NCBI GenBank assembly: GCA_964581165.1
Contig: CAZOMM010000019.1
Location: 1-30,032 of the forward strand
From: CAZPAN01 sp964581165
Lineage (GTDB): Bacteria; Actinomycetota; Coriobacteriia; Coriobacteriales; CADBOM01
Length of the DNA: 30,032 bases
Direction of reading: 5' to 3'
Shown here: positions 7,935 through 16,270 of the stretch, one piece after another
How positions within the stretch are numbered: the first letter of the stretch is position 1
Layout of the letters: each line of letters opens with the position of its first letter
The notes under the pieces: model-generated
What the model was told of the DNA's origin: nothing
What the model saw: the letters and a program-made list of their open reading frames with translations, nothing else
Databases searched by the model: none
Position numbers and translations under genes: made by a program

Positions 7935-9447
7935 TTTCTTCTCTCATATGAGGGAAAAGAAGGACATCTCGAATAGATGAAGAATCGGTAAGAAGCATCA
8001 CTAACCTATCTACACCAATGCCTATTCCTCCAGCAGGTGGCATACCATACTCTAAAGCCCTTATGTAGTCTGCATCGTAACCCATAGCCTCTGCGTCTCC
8101 ACTTTCTTTAGCCTCTACCTGCTTAAGAAATCTTTCGCGCTGATCAACTGGATCGTTTAGCTCAGAGAACGCATTGGCATATTCGTTTCCGCATATAACC
8201 AGCTCAAACCTATCCGTGACTAAGGGATTGTCCGCATTTTTCTTGGCCAAAGGAGATACTTCCAGCGGAAAATCTGTAACAAAGGTGGGATCAACAATAG
8301 AAGCCTCAACAAGCTCATCATAAAGCTCTGCAATAAGTTTGCCTGCTCCCCACTGATCCTCGGTTTCGATGCCTCGAGACTCACAAAGCGAACGCAGCTC
8401 ATCGATAGAAGTAGAGAGCTCAACATTGACCCCAACAACTTCTGAGACCAACTCACACATTGTCTTTGAGGCCCACTGTCCTCCAAGATCAATCTCTTTA
8501 CCCTGGTAGTTAATTTGCAAGCTAGAATTGGCAGCAAGACAGGCCTGTTGAATAAGCGCTTGAGCAAGCTCTTTCATCCCATCGATATCGGTAAATGCCT
8601 GATAGGCCTCGACCATCGTAAACTCGGGATTATGCATCTGATCCATACCCTCGTTTCGAAACGACCTATTAAGCTCAAACACTCTCTCAAAACCACCAAC
8701 AAGCAGCCTTTTGAGATATAACTCGGGGGCAATACGCAAATAGAAGTCTCTATCGAGTGCGTTGTGATGGGTTACAAATGGTCTGGCTGTAGCACCGCCC
8801 GGAATGGGATGTAGCATCGGGGTCTCAACCTCGATAAATCCCCTATCTTCCATGGTGTGTCTTATCGAAGAGATAATCGCTGAGCGCTTCTCAAATGTAG
8901 TTTTGACATCGGGGTTTGCTATGAGATCGGCGTAGCGCTGTCTATAACGAGTTTCCTTGTCTTGAAGACCATGAAATTTCTCGGGAAGTGGACGAATCGA
9001 CTTAGTTAACAGCACCACAGCTTTAGGGGAGATTGACAACTCTCCACGTCTTGTACGACAAATGGAACCTTCAACGCCGATCCAATCGCCTACGTCAAGA
9101 TCCTTGATAAGTGCAAAGACATCTTCACCAGTAATATTGAGGCGACAGAATACCTGAATTTCTGAAGTGGAGTCGCGCATTACCAAAAAGCAGATCTTGC
9201 CCTGATCTCGCTTGGCAAGCACACGGCCAGCGAGCTTATAGGAGTCTCCCGAGTCTTCGCCATTGGCAAGTTCGGCATAGCGATCAACAACTTCAGCAAT
9301 CTGTAAGTCTACATCCCACCTGCGCATATAAGGTTCGCCGCCAGCATCAATAATAGCCTGACGCTTATTGAGCCTAACCTCAATGGGGTCATCAATTACA
9401 GACTCATTGCTCTGTGCTGCTGTTTCTTCCCCACTAAAATCGCCCAC
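7927..9447 (-). CDS. lysS: lysyl-tRNA synthetase, class II
   Basis: A 506-residue class IIb synthetase that charges tRNA-Lys. An OB-fold anticodon-binding domain (about 60-170) precedes the catalytic core. Motif 2 is FRNEGMDQMHNPEFTMVE, and motif 3 is GIGIGVDRLVMLL near the C-terminus, followed by the family's RDVLLFPHMR. The start is GTG at 9447-9445. It overlaps the greA stop by one base in TAGTG and is preceded by GGAGGA, so translation is coupled to greA. A KMSKS motif is absent, which excludes the class I enzyme. Confidence 0.97.
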   Translation of the reverse strand: MGDFSGEETAAQSNESVIDDPIEVRLNKRQAIIDAGGEPYMRRWDVDLQIAEVVDRYAELANGEDSGDSYKLAGRVLAKRDQGKICFLVMRDSTSEIQVFCRLNITGEDVFALIKDLDVGDWIGVEGSICRTRRGELSISPKAVVLLTKSIRPLPEKFHGLQDKETRYRQRYADLIANPDVKTTFEKRSAIISSIRHTMEDRGFIEVETPMLHPIPGGATARPFVTHHNALDRDFYLRIAPELYLKRLLVGGFERVFELNRSFRNEGMDQMHNPEFTMVEAYQAFTDIDGMKELAQALIQQACLAANSSLQINYQGKEIDLGGQWASKTMCELVSEVVGVNVELSTSIDELRSLCESRGIETEDQWGAGKLIAELYDELVEASIVDPTFVTDFPLEVSPLAKKNADNPLVTDRFELVICGNEYANAFSELNDPVDQRERFLKQVEAKESGDAEAMGYDADYIRALEYGMPPAGGIGIGVDRLVMLLTDSSSIRDVLLFPHMREESL

Positions 9448-9953
9448 TACTCCTCCTCGTCCTCAATATCTGTCGAGTCAATTCCATCTTTGCTAATCTT
9501 GATAATCTTAAACTCTGTAACCACACCTGTTGGGCCTGCCACTTCGACAACATCGCCTTTTTTAGCTCCAATTAAAGCTGAGCCAACAGGAGATTCGTTA
9601 GAAATCTTTCCATTAAAAAAGTCAACCTCAGCAGAGCCCACAATCGTATAAACATGCTCTTGGCCATTGGCCTGAACAGTTACAGTACTGCCGATATTGA
9701 CTTTATTGGAACGCTTGGGTGCATCTACAACTGAGGCATTGGATAGAATTTGATTGATCTCGGCAATTCTGCTCTCCATAAAAGCTTGCTCATTTTTTGC
9801 ATCATCAAACTCGGAGTTCTCAGAAATATCTCCAAATTCCCTAGCAATGCGTATACGCTCACCTATCTCTGCACGTTTTTCGTTCTCAAGATAGTGAAGT
9901 TCTCTAATAAGTTCCTCACGTCCTTCAGCTGTAAGAACCATTTCCTTAGCCAT
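9447..9953 (-). CDS. greA: transcription elongation factor GreA
   Basis: A 168-residue factor that rescues backtracked RNA polymerase by stimulating transcript cleavage. The N-terminal coiled coil carries the conserved tip DISENSEFDDAKNEQ (about residues 43-57), whose acidic residues enter the polymerase secondary channel. The C-terminal FKBP-like domain contains SPVGSALIGAKKGDVVEV. It ends in an acidic tail, DIEDEEE. ATG 9953 follows AAAGGAATTCTCACT. It is the first gene of the greA-lysS pair. Confidence 0.96.
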   Translation of the reverse strand: MAKEMVLTAEGREELIRELHYLENEKRAEIGERIRIAREFGDISENSEFDDAKNEQAFMESRIAEINQILSNASVVDAPKRSNKVNIGSTVTVQANGQEHVYTIVGSAEVDFFNGKISNESPVGSALIGAKKGDVVEVAGPTGVVTEFKIIKISKDGIDSTDIEDEEE

Positions 9954-10099
9954 AGTGAGAATTCCTTTCGTTGTTTGGTATGAAAAGTCGGATTTTCAAA
10001 AATTTAGAGATATAAACTACGAAAAACAAACGATTCCCCAGCATCTTAGCCACACTTAATGCCGTCTTGCTGTCTGCATCTTTTTAACAAAGACATCCA

Positions 10100-10137
10100 A
10101 ACAAAACGGCATGCCATGGCCTAAACCAGACACGCCG
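10100..10137 (-). terminator. probable Rho-independent terminator of tatA
   Basis: On the minus strand CGGCGTG (10137-10131) pairs with CATGCCG (10113-10107) with one G-U pair. TTTTGTTT follows directly. It lies 47 bases after the tatA stop and before the greA leader. Confidence 0.6.
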
Positions 10138-10183
10138 CTTACAAGCCGTACCTACGGGGTATATTAAAACCGTTTTATCTGCT

Positions 10184-10384
10184 CTATGAATCTGACTTTG
10201 CACCAGCATCTACAGTTTCTACCGAAGCTTCATCATCTACATCTTTGCCCTCATTCATGCCCTCGCGCATGTTTTTAATCGTGCGACCCAAAGTAGCTCC
10301 CAACTTGGGAAGATTTTTAGGTCCAAAAATAATAAGAACAACTACTAAGATGACAATTAACTCTGGTAGACCTATCTTTGGCAA
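10184..10384 (-). CDS. tatA: Sec-independent translocase protein TatA
   Basis: A 66-residue membrane protein that forms the pore of the twin-arginine export system. One N-terminal membrane helix (about residues 6-21, LPELIVILVVVLIIF) leads into the family hinge FGPKNLPKLG and an amphipathic helix (GATLGRTIKNMREGM). An acidic C-terminal tail ends the protein. The start is TTG at 10384, chosen because the reading frame begins exactly there and AGGTGA lies six bases upstream. tatC and tatB are not in the window, so the rest of the system is elsewhere. Confidence 0.93.
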   Translation of the reverse strand: MPKIGLPELIVILVVVLIIFGPKNLPKLGATLGRTIKNMREGMNEGKDVDDEASVETVDAGAKSDS

Positions 10385-10722
10385 TTTAACTCACCTTCCT
10401 GTAGCTTATGCTCTAAGCTTGCTGACACCTTAAACACAAGCCTCACAATTCCGACAATACTACCATCGCCTACAAAAAGAGTGAACTTGTTGGTTCCTAG
10501 ACGGTAGTGCTAAAGAACTACATATCCAAATCGTAAGTCGGACCTAAGTCTGACCTAGGTCTGGGAAACTCTAGGGAATAGGCGATCTGCAGAAGTGATT
10601 TACAGAAGGAAAATCTGCTCAATATTGAAACAGAACTGACACTATCGTTGGGTAGGTGCGCGCAATACGCATTAGACTCAGGTGGTGCTCGAGCACTCGA
10701 GTTCTCGGCCAGAAGCCTAATC
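10385..10722. other. 338-base intergenic region between tatA and tRNA-Pro
   Basis: No convincing gene. It contains three 11-bp tandem units at 10535-10567 and a perfect 12-base palindrome, GTGCTCGAGCAC (about 10685-10696). A long minus-strand frame (10518-10814) runs through tRNA-Pro and the repeats and is treated as spurious. Confidence 0.5.
10535..10567. repeat. 11-bp tandem repeat, three copies
   Basis: The units are AAGTCGGACCT, AAGTCTGACCT and AGGTCTGGGAA, directly adjacent on the plus strand. The first two differ at one base; the third is more diverged. Confidence 0.75.
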
Positions 10723-10799
10723 TGGTCGGGATGACTGGATTCGAACCAGCGGCCTCTGCGTCCCGAACGCAGCGCTCTACCAAGCTGAGCCACATCCCG
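10723..10799 (-). tRNA. tRNA-Pro (anticodon CGG)
   Basis: A 77-nt tRNA including an encoded CCA. The acceptor CGGGATG pairs with CATCCCG. The anticodon stem CTGCG/CGCAG encloses TTCGGGA, giving anticodon CGG for codon CCG. The T-arm has GGTTCGAATCC. A -10-like TATGAT lies 11 bases upstream (minus strand, 10815-10810), so the gene probably has its own promoter with a very short leader, although no clear -35 is visible. Confidence 0.95.
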
Positions 10800-10895
10800 A
10801 CAAGCGAGAATCATAGCAAAGTGCTATCCCAGACGCTATAGACTTTTCTATTAGTTAACTCGATATGAAGGGGATTTGCGGCAGCTTGCAGCACG

Positions 10896-10931
10896 CTCGA
10901 TTACAAGTTCGATCACAAACTCGATTACAAT
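10896..10931. repeat. 12-bp tandem repeat, three copies
   Basis: The units CTCGATTACAAG, TTCGATCACAAA and CTCGATTACAAT are adjacent on the plus strand. They lie between tRNA-Pro and the VanZ-like gene, about 75 bases before its start. Confidence 0.8.
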
Positions 10932-11008
10932 CGCAAGATGCCCCCTAGTGTTCAAATTAAAATTCAATGAAGAGTCTAAATATTGTTTCTGCTAGATAGG
11001 GGATTTTT

Positions 11009-11443
11009 TTGAAACGATCAGATGCCACATTGTTTGCAGCAACTTTTGCCGTCTGTATTTTTTGTGTTTCGGCAGTGCCAGGAAGCAGTCTTCCAGAAGG
11101 TGTATCACCATTTACATTCCTAGCTCATTTTTGTGAGTACACCATTCTTGGAGCTTTGATAACTCTGGCGCTGAGTCTGCCAGCAAAAAAAGATCCAAGC
11201 AAAGGCCGCCTCGCAGAGTTCAACAAAAACCTAGACAAAACACTAGGGAACTCTATTGCAAAGATCGTCATTCTTGCCACAGCGATAGCCAGTGTTTACG
11301 GTATGTCCGACGAATTACACCAGCTATTCGTTGCACAGCGAAGCTGTGATCCTATGGATTGGCTAGTAGATACTGCAGGGGCCTTGCTTGGATCGCTAAT
11401 TGTTGTCTTGTGGAAGCAAATTAGAACCTCAAAGCACAAGTAA
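11009..11443 (+). CDS. VanZ-like family integral membrane protein
   Basis: A 144-residue protein with about four hydrophobic segments (near 7-25, 35-55, 82-98 and 118-136). The second half shows the VanZ-family pattern GMSDELHQLFVAQRSCDPMDWLVDTAGALLGS, with conserved Asp-Glu-X-X-Gln and Arg...Asp...Asp...Gly residues. VanZ lowers teicoplanin sensitivity in enterococci; most homologues have no known role, so no resistance function is claimed. The start is TTG 11009, with AGGGGA six bases upstream. The 3' end overlaps the opposite-strand NlpC/P60 gene by 23 bases, so both genes' terminal codons share DNA. Confidence 0.8.
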   Translation: MKRSDATLFAATFAVCIFCVSAVPGSSLPEGVSPFTFLAHFCEYTILGALITLALSLPAKKDPSKGRLAEFNKNLDKTLGNSIAKIVILATAIASVYGMSDELHQLFVAQRSCDPMDWLVDTAGALLGSLIVVLWKQIRTSKHK

Positions 11444-12614
11444 AACTATTAATGCCGTAGGAGATCTTAACCACATCGCCAGTTGAGGGCGAATGAATAT
11501 ATGCGCCATTGCCGATGTAAATTCCAACGTGCCCCGATCTCCAAAGAATGTCACCAGGTTGTGCTTCGGAAAGTGAAATCTTGGTGCCGGCCGAATATTG
11601 AGCACTAGAAGTTCTAGGAATGCTGATTCCAGCCTGTGCATAGCACCACTGAGTCAGACCAGAGCAGTCAAATGTATTTGGTCCCGTTGCTCCCCAGACA
11701 TATGCGCAACCAAGCCTTGAATAAGCTGCTTCCACAACAGAAGAATAGCCACCAGAAGAGGTGCTGCTGCTAGATGAGGAAGAACTACTGCTAGAGCTTC
11801 CAGATGAGCTGCTGCTAGAGCTACTGCTACTGCTAGAACTGGAGGAGGAGCTACTGCTGCTAGAGCTAGAAGAGCTACTACTGCTGGAGTCAGAGCTAGA
11901 ACTGTCAGAACTGCTGCTGTTTGCTGCCTGGCTTGCCTCCCATGCAGCCTGCGCCGCAGCTTCCTCTTCGGCCTCCTCCTGAGCAATTAGCTCAGCTACC
12001 TCAGCATCTAGAGCAGCCACCTCGGCTTCCATCTCTTCGACAAGAGCTTGGGCCTGAGCCTGTACAGCTTCTGCCTCTTCAAGTTTTTCCTTCGCAATCT
12101 GCTCTTGAGCTTCATATTCAGCAAGAGCAGCCTCCGACTCAGCCTTCAAAGATTTGTTGGTTGCAATAATTTCTGCAGTGTCTTCATTCCAAGAAACAAG
12201 GAGATTCCAAGTTGTAGCAAAGTCTTCAAACGAAGCAGAGCCTAATAGGACATCGAGCAAAGAGACCTGATCGGTGCGATACATATTCACAACCCTAGAC
12301 TCTAGCTCTTCTTGAGATTCGGCAATCAAGACACTAAGCTCATCGAGCCTAACCTGCTCTTCTTCCATCTTTTCTACAGCAGCCTCATGCTCCTCAAGAG
12401 CTGTGTAGTAATCATCTGATGCATGATCAAGCTGTGAGCCGTACTCCTCTAGTTTTTCACGGGCAGCATCGGCTTGAGCTTTAACCTCATCGGAAGGAGC
12501 GGCAATCGCCTGAATTGGATAATTAAGAAAACAACAGGCCGCAGCCAGAAGAAGTAGGGCTGTACTTTTGAGAACCCTCTTTACCACCGATTTGCTGGCA
12601 CTCTCCAACAACAT
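11421..12614 (-). CDS. secreted NlpC/P60 peptidoglycan endopeptidase with coiled coil and poly-Ser linker
   Basis: A 397-residue exported hydrolase. A signal peptide (about 1-39, ending AIAA) precedes a long coiled coil (about 40-228, rich in Ala/Glu/Gln) like that of PcsB/CwlO/RipA-type enzymes. A nearly pure serine linker follows (about 232-287). The NlpC/P60 domain (about 288-397) has catalytic Cys317 in FDCSGLTQWC, His362 in SGHVGIYIG and His374 in YIHSPS. The family cuts the D-Glu to diamino acid bond of peptide stems; a role in daughter-cell separation is inferred from homologues. The start follows CGGAGATGATTA. Its coiled coil suggests partner control, such as FtsEX in related systems, but ftsEX is not in the window. 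Confidence 0.9.
   Translation of the reverse strand: MLLESASKSVVKRVLKSTALLLLAAACCFLNYPIQAIAAPSDEVKAQADAAREKLEEYGSQLDHASDDYYTALEEHEAAVEKMEEEQVRLDELSVLIAESQEELESRVVNMYRTDQVSLLDVLLGSASFEDFATTWNLLVSWNEDTAEIIATNKSLKAESEAALAEYEAQEQIAKEKLEEAEAVQAQAQALVEEMEAEVAALDAEVAELIAQEEAEEEAAAQAAWEASQAANSSSSDSSSSDSSSSSSSSSSSSSSSSSSSSSSSSSSSSSGSSSSSSSSSSSSTSSGGYSSVVEAAYSRLGCAYVWGATGPNTFDCSGLTQWCYAQAGISIPRTSSAQYSAGTKISLSEAQPGDILWRSGHVGIYIGNGAYIHSPSTGDVVKISYGINSFTCALRF
11754..11921 (-). repeat. serine-codon repeat encoding the poly-Ser linker
   Basis: About 56 codons are almost all serine, using a mixture of AGC, AGT, TCT and TCC, with a few Asp, Gly and Thr interruptions. The mixed codon use means the protein tract is more regular than the DNA, which suggests selection on the linker as well as slippage. 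Confidence 0.8.
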
Positions 12615-13179
12615 TAATCATCTCCGTTTCGACCCTTAGATCTAAACGATCACTGCGCAAATACCAAACACAGACAGCCTAGGGCTTCGCTACTTAGAAC
12701 TCACATAAACAGTTAGCCATCCTAGCAAAGGAGCAGCGGAACAGCAAATCTGTGTAGTGATGTCGCATTTTTGGCCGGACATGGGTGCTTATACCCATAT
12801 CCGAACAAATAAGCACATAATTTCTCTGCAAGATCAACACAGTTTCAGGTTCGCAAAAAGAACGGTAAACAAAAATCGATCTATCACTACACAGCACAAG
12901 CCACGATGCAGTTCATATTACAGCTCACAACACAATCTTCAACACAATCTGCAGCACAACCGCAAAATTCACGGCCGCAAAATTAAGCATGTGTCAGCAT
13001 GTCAACGTATACCTGCAGCACTAGATCTCAGATGCCTTTTGGCCTATGGCTTTTTTGTATTGGAATAAAAGACAGCTTCTTTGTCCCAGGAATCTGCTCT
13101 CAGGTCAAAATAAGCCGACATTTTAAGGTGAGGATTTGCCTGATCGGAATTGCTATTCATCTTGGATCAAGTCCACATT
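12615..13179. other. 565-base gene-free region between NlpC/P60 and the iron-importer ATPase
   Basis: No coding sequence is credible on either strand. The region holds a 145-base interrupted inverted repeat (12750-12894) and a short imperfect repeat of CAACACAATCT-type units (about 12921-12960). It also holds a GGCC-rich stretch ending in a T-run on the plus strand (GGCTTTTTTG, about 13048-13057). The long open frames here cover the repeats and have no ribosome-binding sites. Confidence 0.55.
12750..12894. repeat. 145-base element with terminal inverted repeats and an inner palindrome
   Basis: CTGTGTAGTGAT (12750-12761) is the exact reverse complement of ATCACTACACAG (12883-12894). The match continues inward, imperfectly, through TCGCATTTTTG / TCGATTTTTG, to about 25 bases. 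Inside lies CGGACATGGGT/ACCCATATCCG (12776-12803, one mismatch, 6-base loop). An alternative stem, GTGCTTAT/ATAAGCAC (12785-12816), shares bases with that hairpin, so the two exclude each other. It may be a structured leader of the NlpC/P60 gene (136 bases downstream on the minus strand) or a MITE-like element. Confidence 0.55.
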
Positions 13180-13932
13180 CTACTTAGGCACAACTAACTT
13201 AAAATCACCGTGCCAGATGATATCAGAGGGCATGCCGTAAACATCTAATATCGCCTGCTCGTCCACCACATCGGCTCCTCCATAGGCATGAACTTCGCCC
13301 TTGTGAATGAGCAAGAACCTATCACAGTATCTAAGTGCCAAATTTATATCGTGTAAGACTGCAGCCATAGCAAGACCACGCTCGCAGCATAGATCCTTAG
13401 CCATGCGCATGACCTCATGCTGATTAGATAAATCTAGATTATTAGTTGGCTCATCAAGCAAGATTGTTGGAGCCTCCTGGGCAATAGCACGAGCCAGTAT
13501 CACCTTTTGGAACTCTCCGCCCGAAAGCTCATCAACATATCTAAGAGCTAGATCTTTCAAACCAAAATCGTTCAAAAGCTTCTCGATGGCCTGGAAGTCA
13601 TCTTGATTTGGGGCCCCTTTGATACGAGGCTTTCGGCCGAGTAAAACTGTGTCAAAAACGCTCATGCGATTGGCATGACAATGCTGTGGCACAAATGCTA
13701 GATGCTCGGCTCGATGAGATCTGGGCATGGACCCTATATCTTGGCCATCAAGCTCAATCCTCCCCTCATCGGGAGGCAAAAGCCCGGACAAACAAGACAG
13801 CAGGGTCGACTTACCTGAACCATTTATTCCCAAAATTGCTAAAAAAGACCCTGGCAAAATCTGCAGATCTATCCCTTTTAAAACCGGAGAGTCCTCTACA
13901 TATGAATACTTAACACCAGTGGCTATGATCAT
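13180..13932 (-). CDS. FecE/BtuD-type ATPase of an iron-siderophore/cobalamin-class ABC importer
   Basis: A 250-residue ABC ATPase with Walker A GINGSGKST (35-43), Q-loop FVPQH, signature LSGGEFQKVILARA, Walker B ILLDEPTNNLDL and switch VLHDINLALRY. This is the standard arrangement for the cytoplasmic motor of type II importers. Its ATG follows the permease stop with no intervening base (TAG-ATG), so the two are translationally coupled. It is the last gene of the lipoprotein-permease-ATPase operon. Substrate class is iron chelate, heme or cobalamin; the exact ligand cannot be read from sequence. Confidence 0.93.
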   Translation of the reverse strand: MIIATGVKYSYVEDSPVLKGIDLQILPGSFLAILGINGSGKSTLLSCLSGLLPPDEGRIELDGQDIGSMPRSHRAEHLAFVPQHCHANRMSVFDTVLLGRKPRIKGAPNQDDFQAIEKLLNDFGLKDLALRYVDELSGGEFQKVILARAIAQEAPTILLDEPTNNLDLSNQHEVMRMAKDLCCERGLAMAAVLHDINLALRYCDRFLLIHKGEVHAYGGADVVDEQAILDVYGMPSDIIWHGDFKLVVPK

Positions 13933-15081
13933 CTATCTGCGCACTCCCTTAAAAAGCAGATAGACAAACATAGGAGCACCAATAAATGAGGTTATGGCGC
14001 TAATTGGCAAGATCAGTGGAGGTATTGCAACACGAGCTACGATGTCTCCAAGTAAAAGCAGAACTGCACCTGCAAATGCAGAGGCCGGGAGTAAAAAGCG
14101 GTAATCGCTTCCAACTAGGCGACGCATTATATGCGGAGCTACAAGCCCCACAAAGTTAATAGTTCCACAAAATGCAATAACACATGAGGCCGAAGCAGAA
14201 GCAAGCAACATTCCAATAGCTCGTTGAAGTCTTACATTTACGCCGAGACCCTGAGCCGAAACTTCTCCAGTTTCAACAGCATTGAGATTCCAGCGATTGA
14301 AGAAAAAGTAGATTACACAAAGTAAAGTGACAACGCCCATGATTGCAATTTGCTGATAATTAGCCCTACCAAGATCTCCAAAGGTCCAAAACACAACAGC
14401 TGCTACCTGTGAGTCGTCAGCAAAATACTGAATGATAGTGGTAATTCCGGTAAATAGAGCCGAAAGAGCAACACCTGCTAACACTATTGCCTCGGGACTC
14501 ATATCACGCAGCTTAAACAAACCTAGAATCACTAGCGTCGAGGTCATGGCACCTATATAGGCAAGAAGAGCGGTGATGTAGGGATTGGTACTAATGGTTC
14601 CGGCAGATGCAGCAGTTCCAGCGCTGCCTCCCATAAGGATGATTGCAATAGAGGCCCCCATTGCAGCGCCTTGAGCTACGCCTAGAGTGCTAGCAGAAGC
14701 AAGAGGGTTTCGAAGAGTTGCCTGAAAGGCACATCCCGCAACAGCCAATGCAAGTCCGCCAATCATTGCTGTTAAAACCCTTGGCATCCTAAGATTCCAA
14801 ACAACAATCATATCCTGAGAATTACCAAAACCAAAAACAGCCGCAATCAGCTCAGTAAAAGACATGTCACTTGCCCCAATAGAGGCCGAAAGAACTGCAA
14901 CAAGCACAAGAAGAACAAAGGTAGCTACAACGACTGCTCTTTTGCGAGCTATATATGCCACGTAAGCCTCGGTAGTAGAGCTGTGCATAGATGCCAAGGA
15001 TAATTCTTTAGCGGCCTGGTCTTCCGCAGATGTTAAGTGGCTACGAGACTTTTTGCGATACGGGATCACAGGTGGTTTCAT
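13933..15081 (-). CDS. FecCD-family permease of an iron-siderophore-class ABC importer
   Basis: A 382-residue inner-membrane permease of the FecCD/BtuC family with about ten hydrophobic helices from residue 50 onward. Family landmarks are visible: RMPRVLTAMIGGLALAVAGC, RNPLASASTLGVAQGA, the coupling-helix region with GLGV, and the C-terminal FVGLVAPHIMRRLVGSDYR. The N-terminal about 45 residues form a cytoplasmic, basic and serine-rich extension. ATG 15081 lies 12 bases after the lipoprotein stop. The ATPase follows directly. Confidence 0.93.
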   Translation of the reverse strand: MKPPVIPYRKKSRSHLTSAEDQAAKELSLASMHSSTTEAYVAYIARKRAVVVATFVLLVLVAVLSASIGASDMSFTELIAAVFGFGNSQDMIVVWNLRMPRVLTAMIGGLALAVAGCAFQATLRNPLASASTLGVAQGAAMGASIAIILMGGSAGTAASAGTISTNPYITALLAYIGAMTSTLVILGLFKLRDMSPEAIVLAGVALSALFTGITTIIQYFADDSQVAAVVFWTFGDLGRANYQQIAIMGVVTLLCVIYFFFNRWNLNAVETGEVSAQGLGVNVRLQRAIGMLLASASASCVIAFCGTINFVGLVAPHIMRRLVGSDYRFLLPASAFAGAVLLLLGDIVARVAIPPLILPISAITSFIGAPMFVYLLFKGVRR

Positions 15082-15093
15082 GGCCTGATTTAC

Positions 15094-16242
15094 CTAGTCT
15101 GTAGTCTGCTCACTAAACACTGAAATATCCAGCTTTACAAAGTCGAGTCCTTGCGATTGAAGGGTTGGATAGTAATCCACACCTAGCATCGTTGAGAAAA
15201 TATCTGAATAGACTTGTTGAATATCAAGATCTGCAAATGCATCTGGATAGATTGTTGAACCTATGAAATACGCATTGCAAATTCCCATCTCAACATTCGT
15301 CCCGTTAAAGATCACAGCTGGTTGGGAATATAAATTGCCATTCTTAAACGCCGAAAGGCTGTCAAAGAAGCCCTGACTAGATTGATAATCTGCAGCCATC
15401 AAAGAGAGATTGGCGGTGTTTAAAAAGATGTAATCCGGATCCCAAACGCCCAATTGTTCGAGGTCAATATCTATAGACCCACTTTGACCAGTCTCGTCTG
15501 CCACATTGATAGCATTTACAACCTCAGCTGGCTCGTAGTTAGCGTAAGTTCCACTAAATGATTTAGCACCTCTGTAGTTTATAGCTCCAAAATAGCAAGT
15601 AGGCTTATCCTCATCAGAAATATTCTCTGTACGAGTTTTAAGATCTGCTTCCCACTCCTGCATCTTAGCTATAACTTCTTGAACATGTTCCTCGGTGCCT
15701 ATGGCCTGCCCAACAGCAGTGAGCGAATTATAGACATTCTCATCGAATATGGAAGTATCGTAGTAGATTCCAATTACCGGTATTCCAATAGCTGCCTGAA
15801 GCTCATCGCATTCCTCTGAACTTCTACTAGAGATGATCACATCAGGATCAAGCTCCAAAAGAAGCTCACTATTTACATTGGTGTCCAAAGCATGATTACC
15901 ATTGCTTGTAGAAGGTAGATCCGCAAACAAGTCGCTATAAGCTACAGAATACGGACGCGTAGTAGAAGGTTCAGTTTCCATATCTGTAACAGCGATTAGC
16001 TTATCTTGACCACCCGCATAAACAACAAAACGAGCTCCACTACCAACAGTTGCAATGCTTTGTACATCGCTTGGAACTTCGACCTCTCTACCATAGGCAT
16101 CGGTAACAATTTTGCTTTCGGCATTAGTCTCGCTAGCATCTTGAGTACAGGCCGAAAGCCCTAGCAGCATCAAGATGGCAGCTATCAAAATTGATGTAAC
16201 AAAAAACAGGCTGTAAGATCCGATCTGTTTTCTTGCCTGCAT
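15094..16242 (-). CDS. substrate-binding lipoprotein of an iron-siderophore-class ABC importer
   Basis: A periplasmic-binding-type (TroA/FecB class III) lipoprotein of about 382 residues. From the chosen start (MQARKQIG...) a lipoprotein signal peptide runs to the lipobox LSAC, and the cysteine anchors it to the membrane. The mature part begins with VTDAYGREVEVPSDVQSIA, the usual FecB-type first strand, and carries LLLELDPDVIISS and DLEQLGVWDPDYIFLN. The frame is open 48 bases further (ATG 16290). Those codons arise from the upstream 19-bp repeat and would put charged residues before the signal, so ATG 16242 after GGGGGAG is preferred. It binds the iron chelate outside and hands it to the FecCD permease. 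Confidence 0.88.
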   Translation of the reverse strand: MQARKQIGSYSLFFVTSILIAAILMLLGLSACTQDASETNAESKIVTDAYGREVEVPSDVQSIATVGSGARFVVYAGGQDKLIAVTDMETEPSTTRPYSVAYSDLFADLPSTSNGNHALDTNVNSELLLELDPDVIISSRSSEECDELQAAIGIPVIGIYYDTSIFDENVYNSLTAVGQAIGTEEHVQEVIAKMQEWEADLKTRTENISDEDKPTCYFGAINYRGAKSFSGTYANYEPAEVVNAINVADETGQSGSIDIDLEQLGVWDPDYIFLNTANLSLMAADYQSSQGFFDSLSAFKNGNLYSQPAVIFNGTNVEMGICNAYFIGSTIYPDAFADLDIQQVYSDIFSTMLGVDYYPTLQSQGLDFVKLDISVFSEQTTD

Positions 16243-16270
16243 TTTCTCCCCCATTTCAAAGTTGCAGTAG

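Noticed and set aside
10518..10814. Minus-strand 98-codon frame
   Set aside because: It runs through tRNA-Pro and an 11-bp repeat and has no coding character.
11761..11982. Plus-strand Leu/Glu-rich open frame opposite the NlpC/P60 gene
   Set aside because: It is the antisense of the serine and coiled-coil codons, with no ribosome-binding site or recognisable protein.
12750..12894. Recent transposon insertion with target duplication
   Set aside because: The bases flanking the inverted repeats (CAAAT and CACAA) are not a duplicated target, and no transposase is present.
12615..12900. c-di-AMP (ydaO-type) riboswitch before the NlpC/P60 gene
   Set aside because: The position is typical, but I could not find the conserved ydaO core segments on the minus strand; only the inverted-repeat element is seen.
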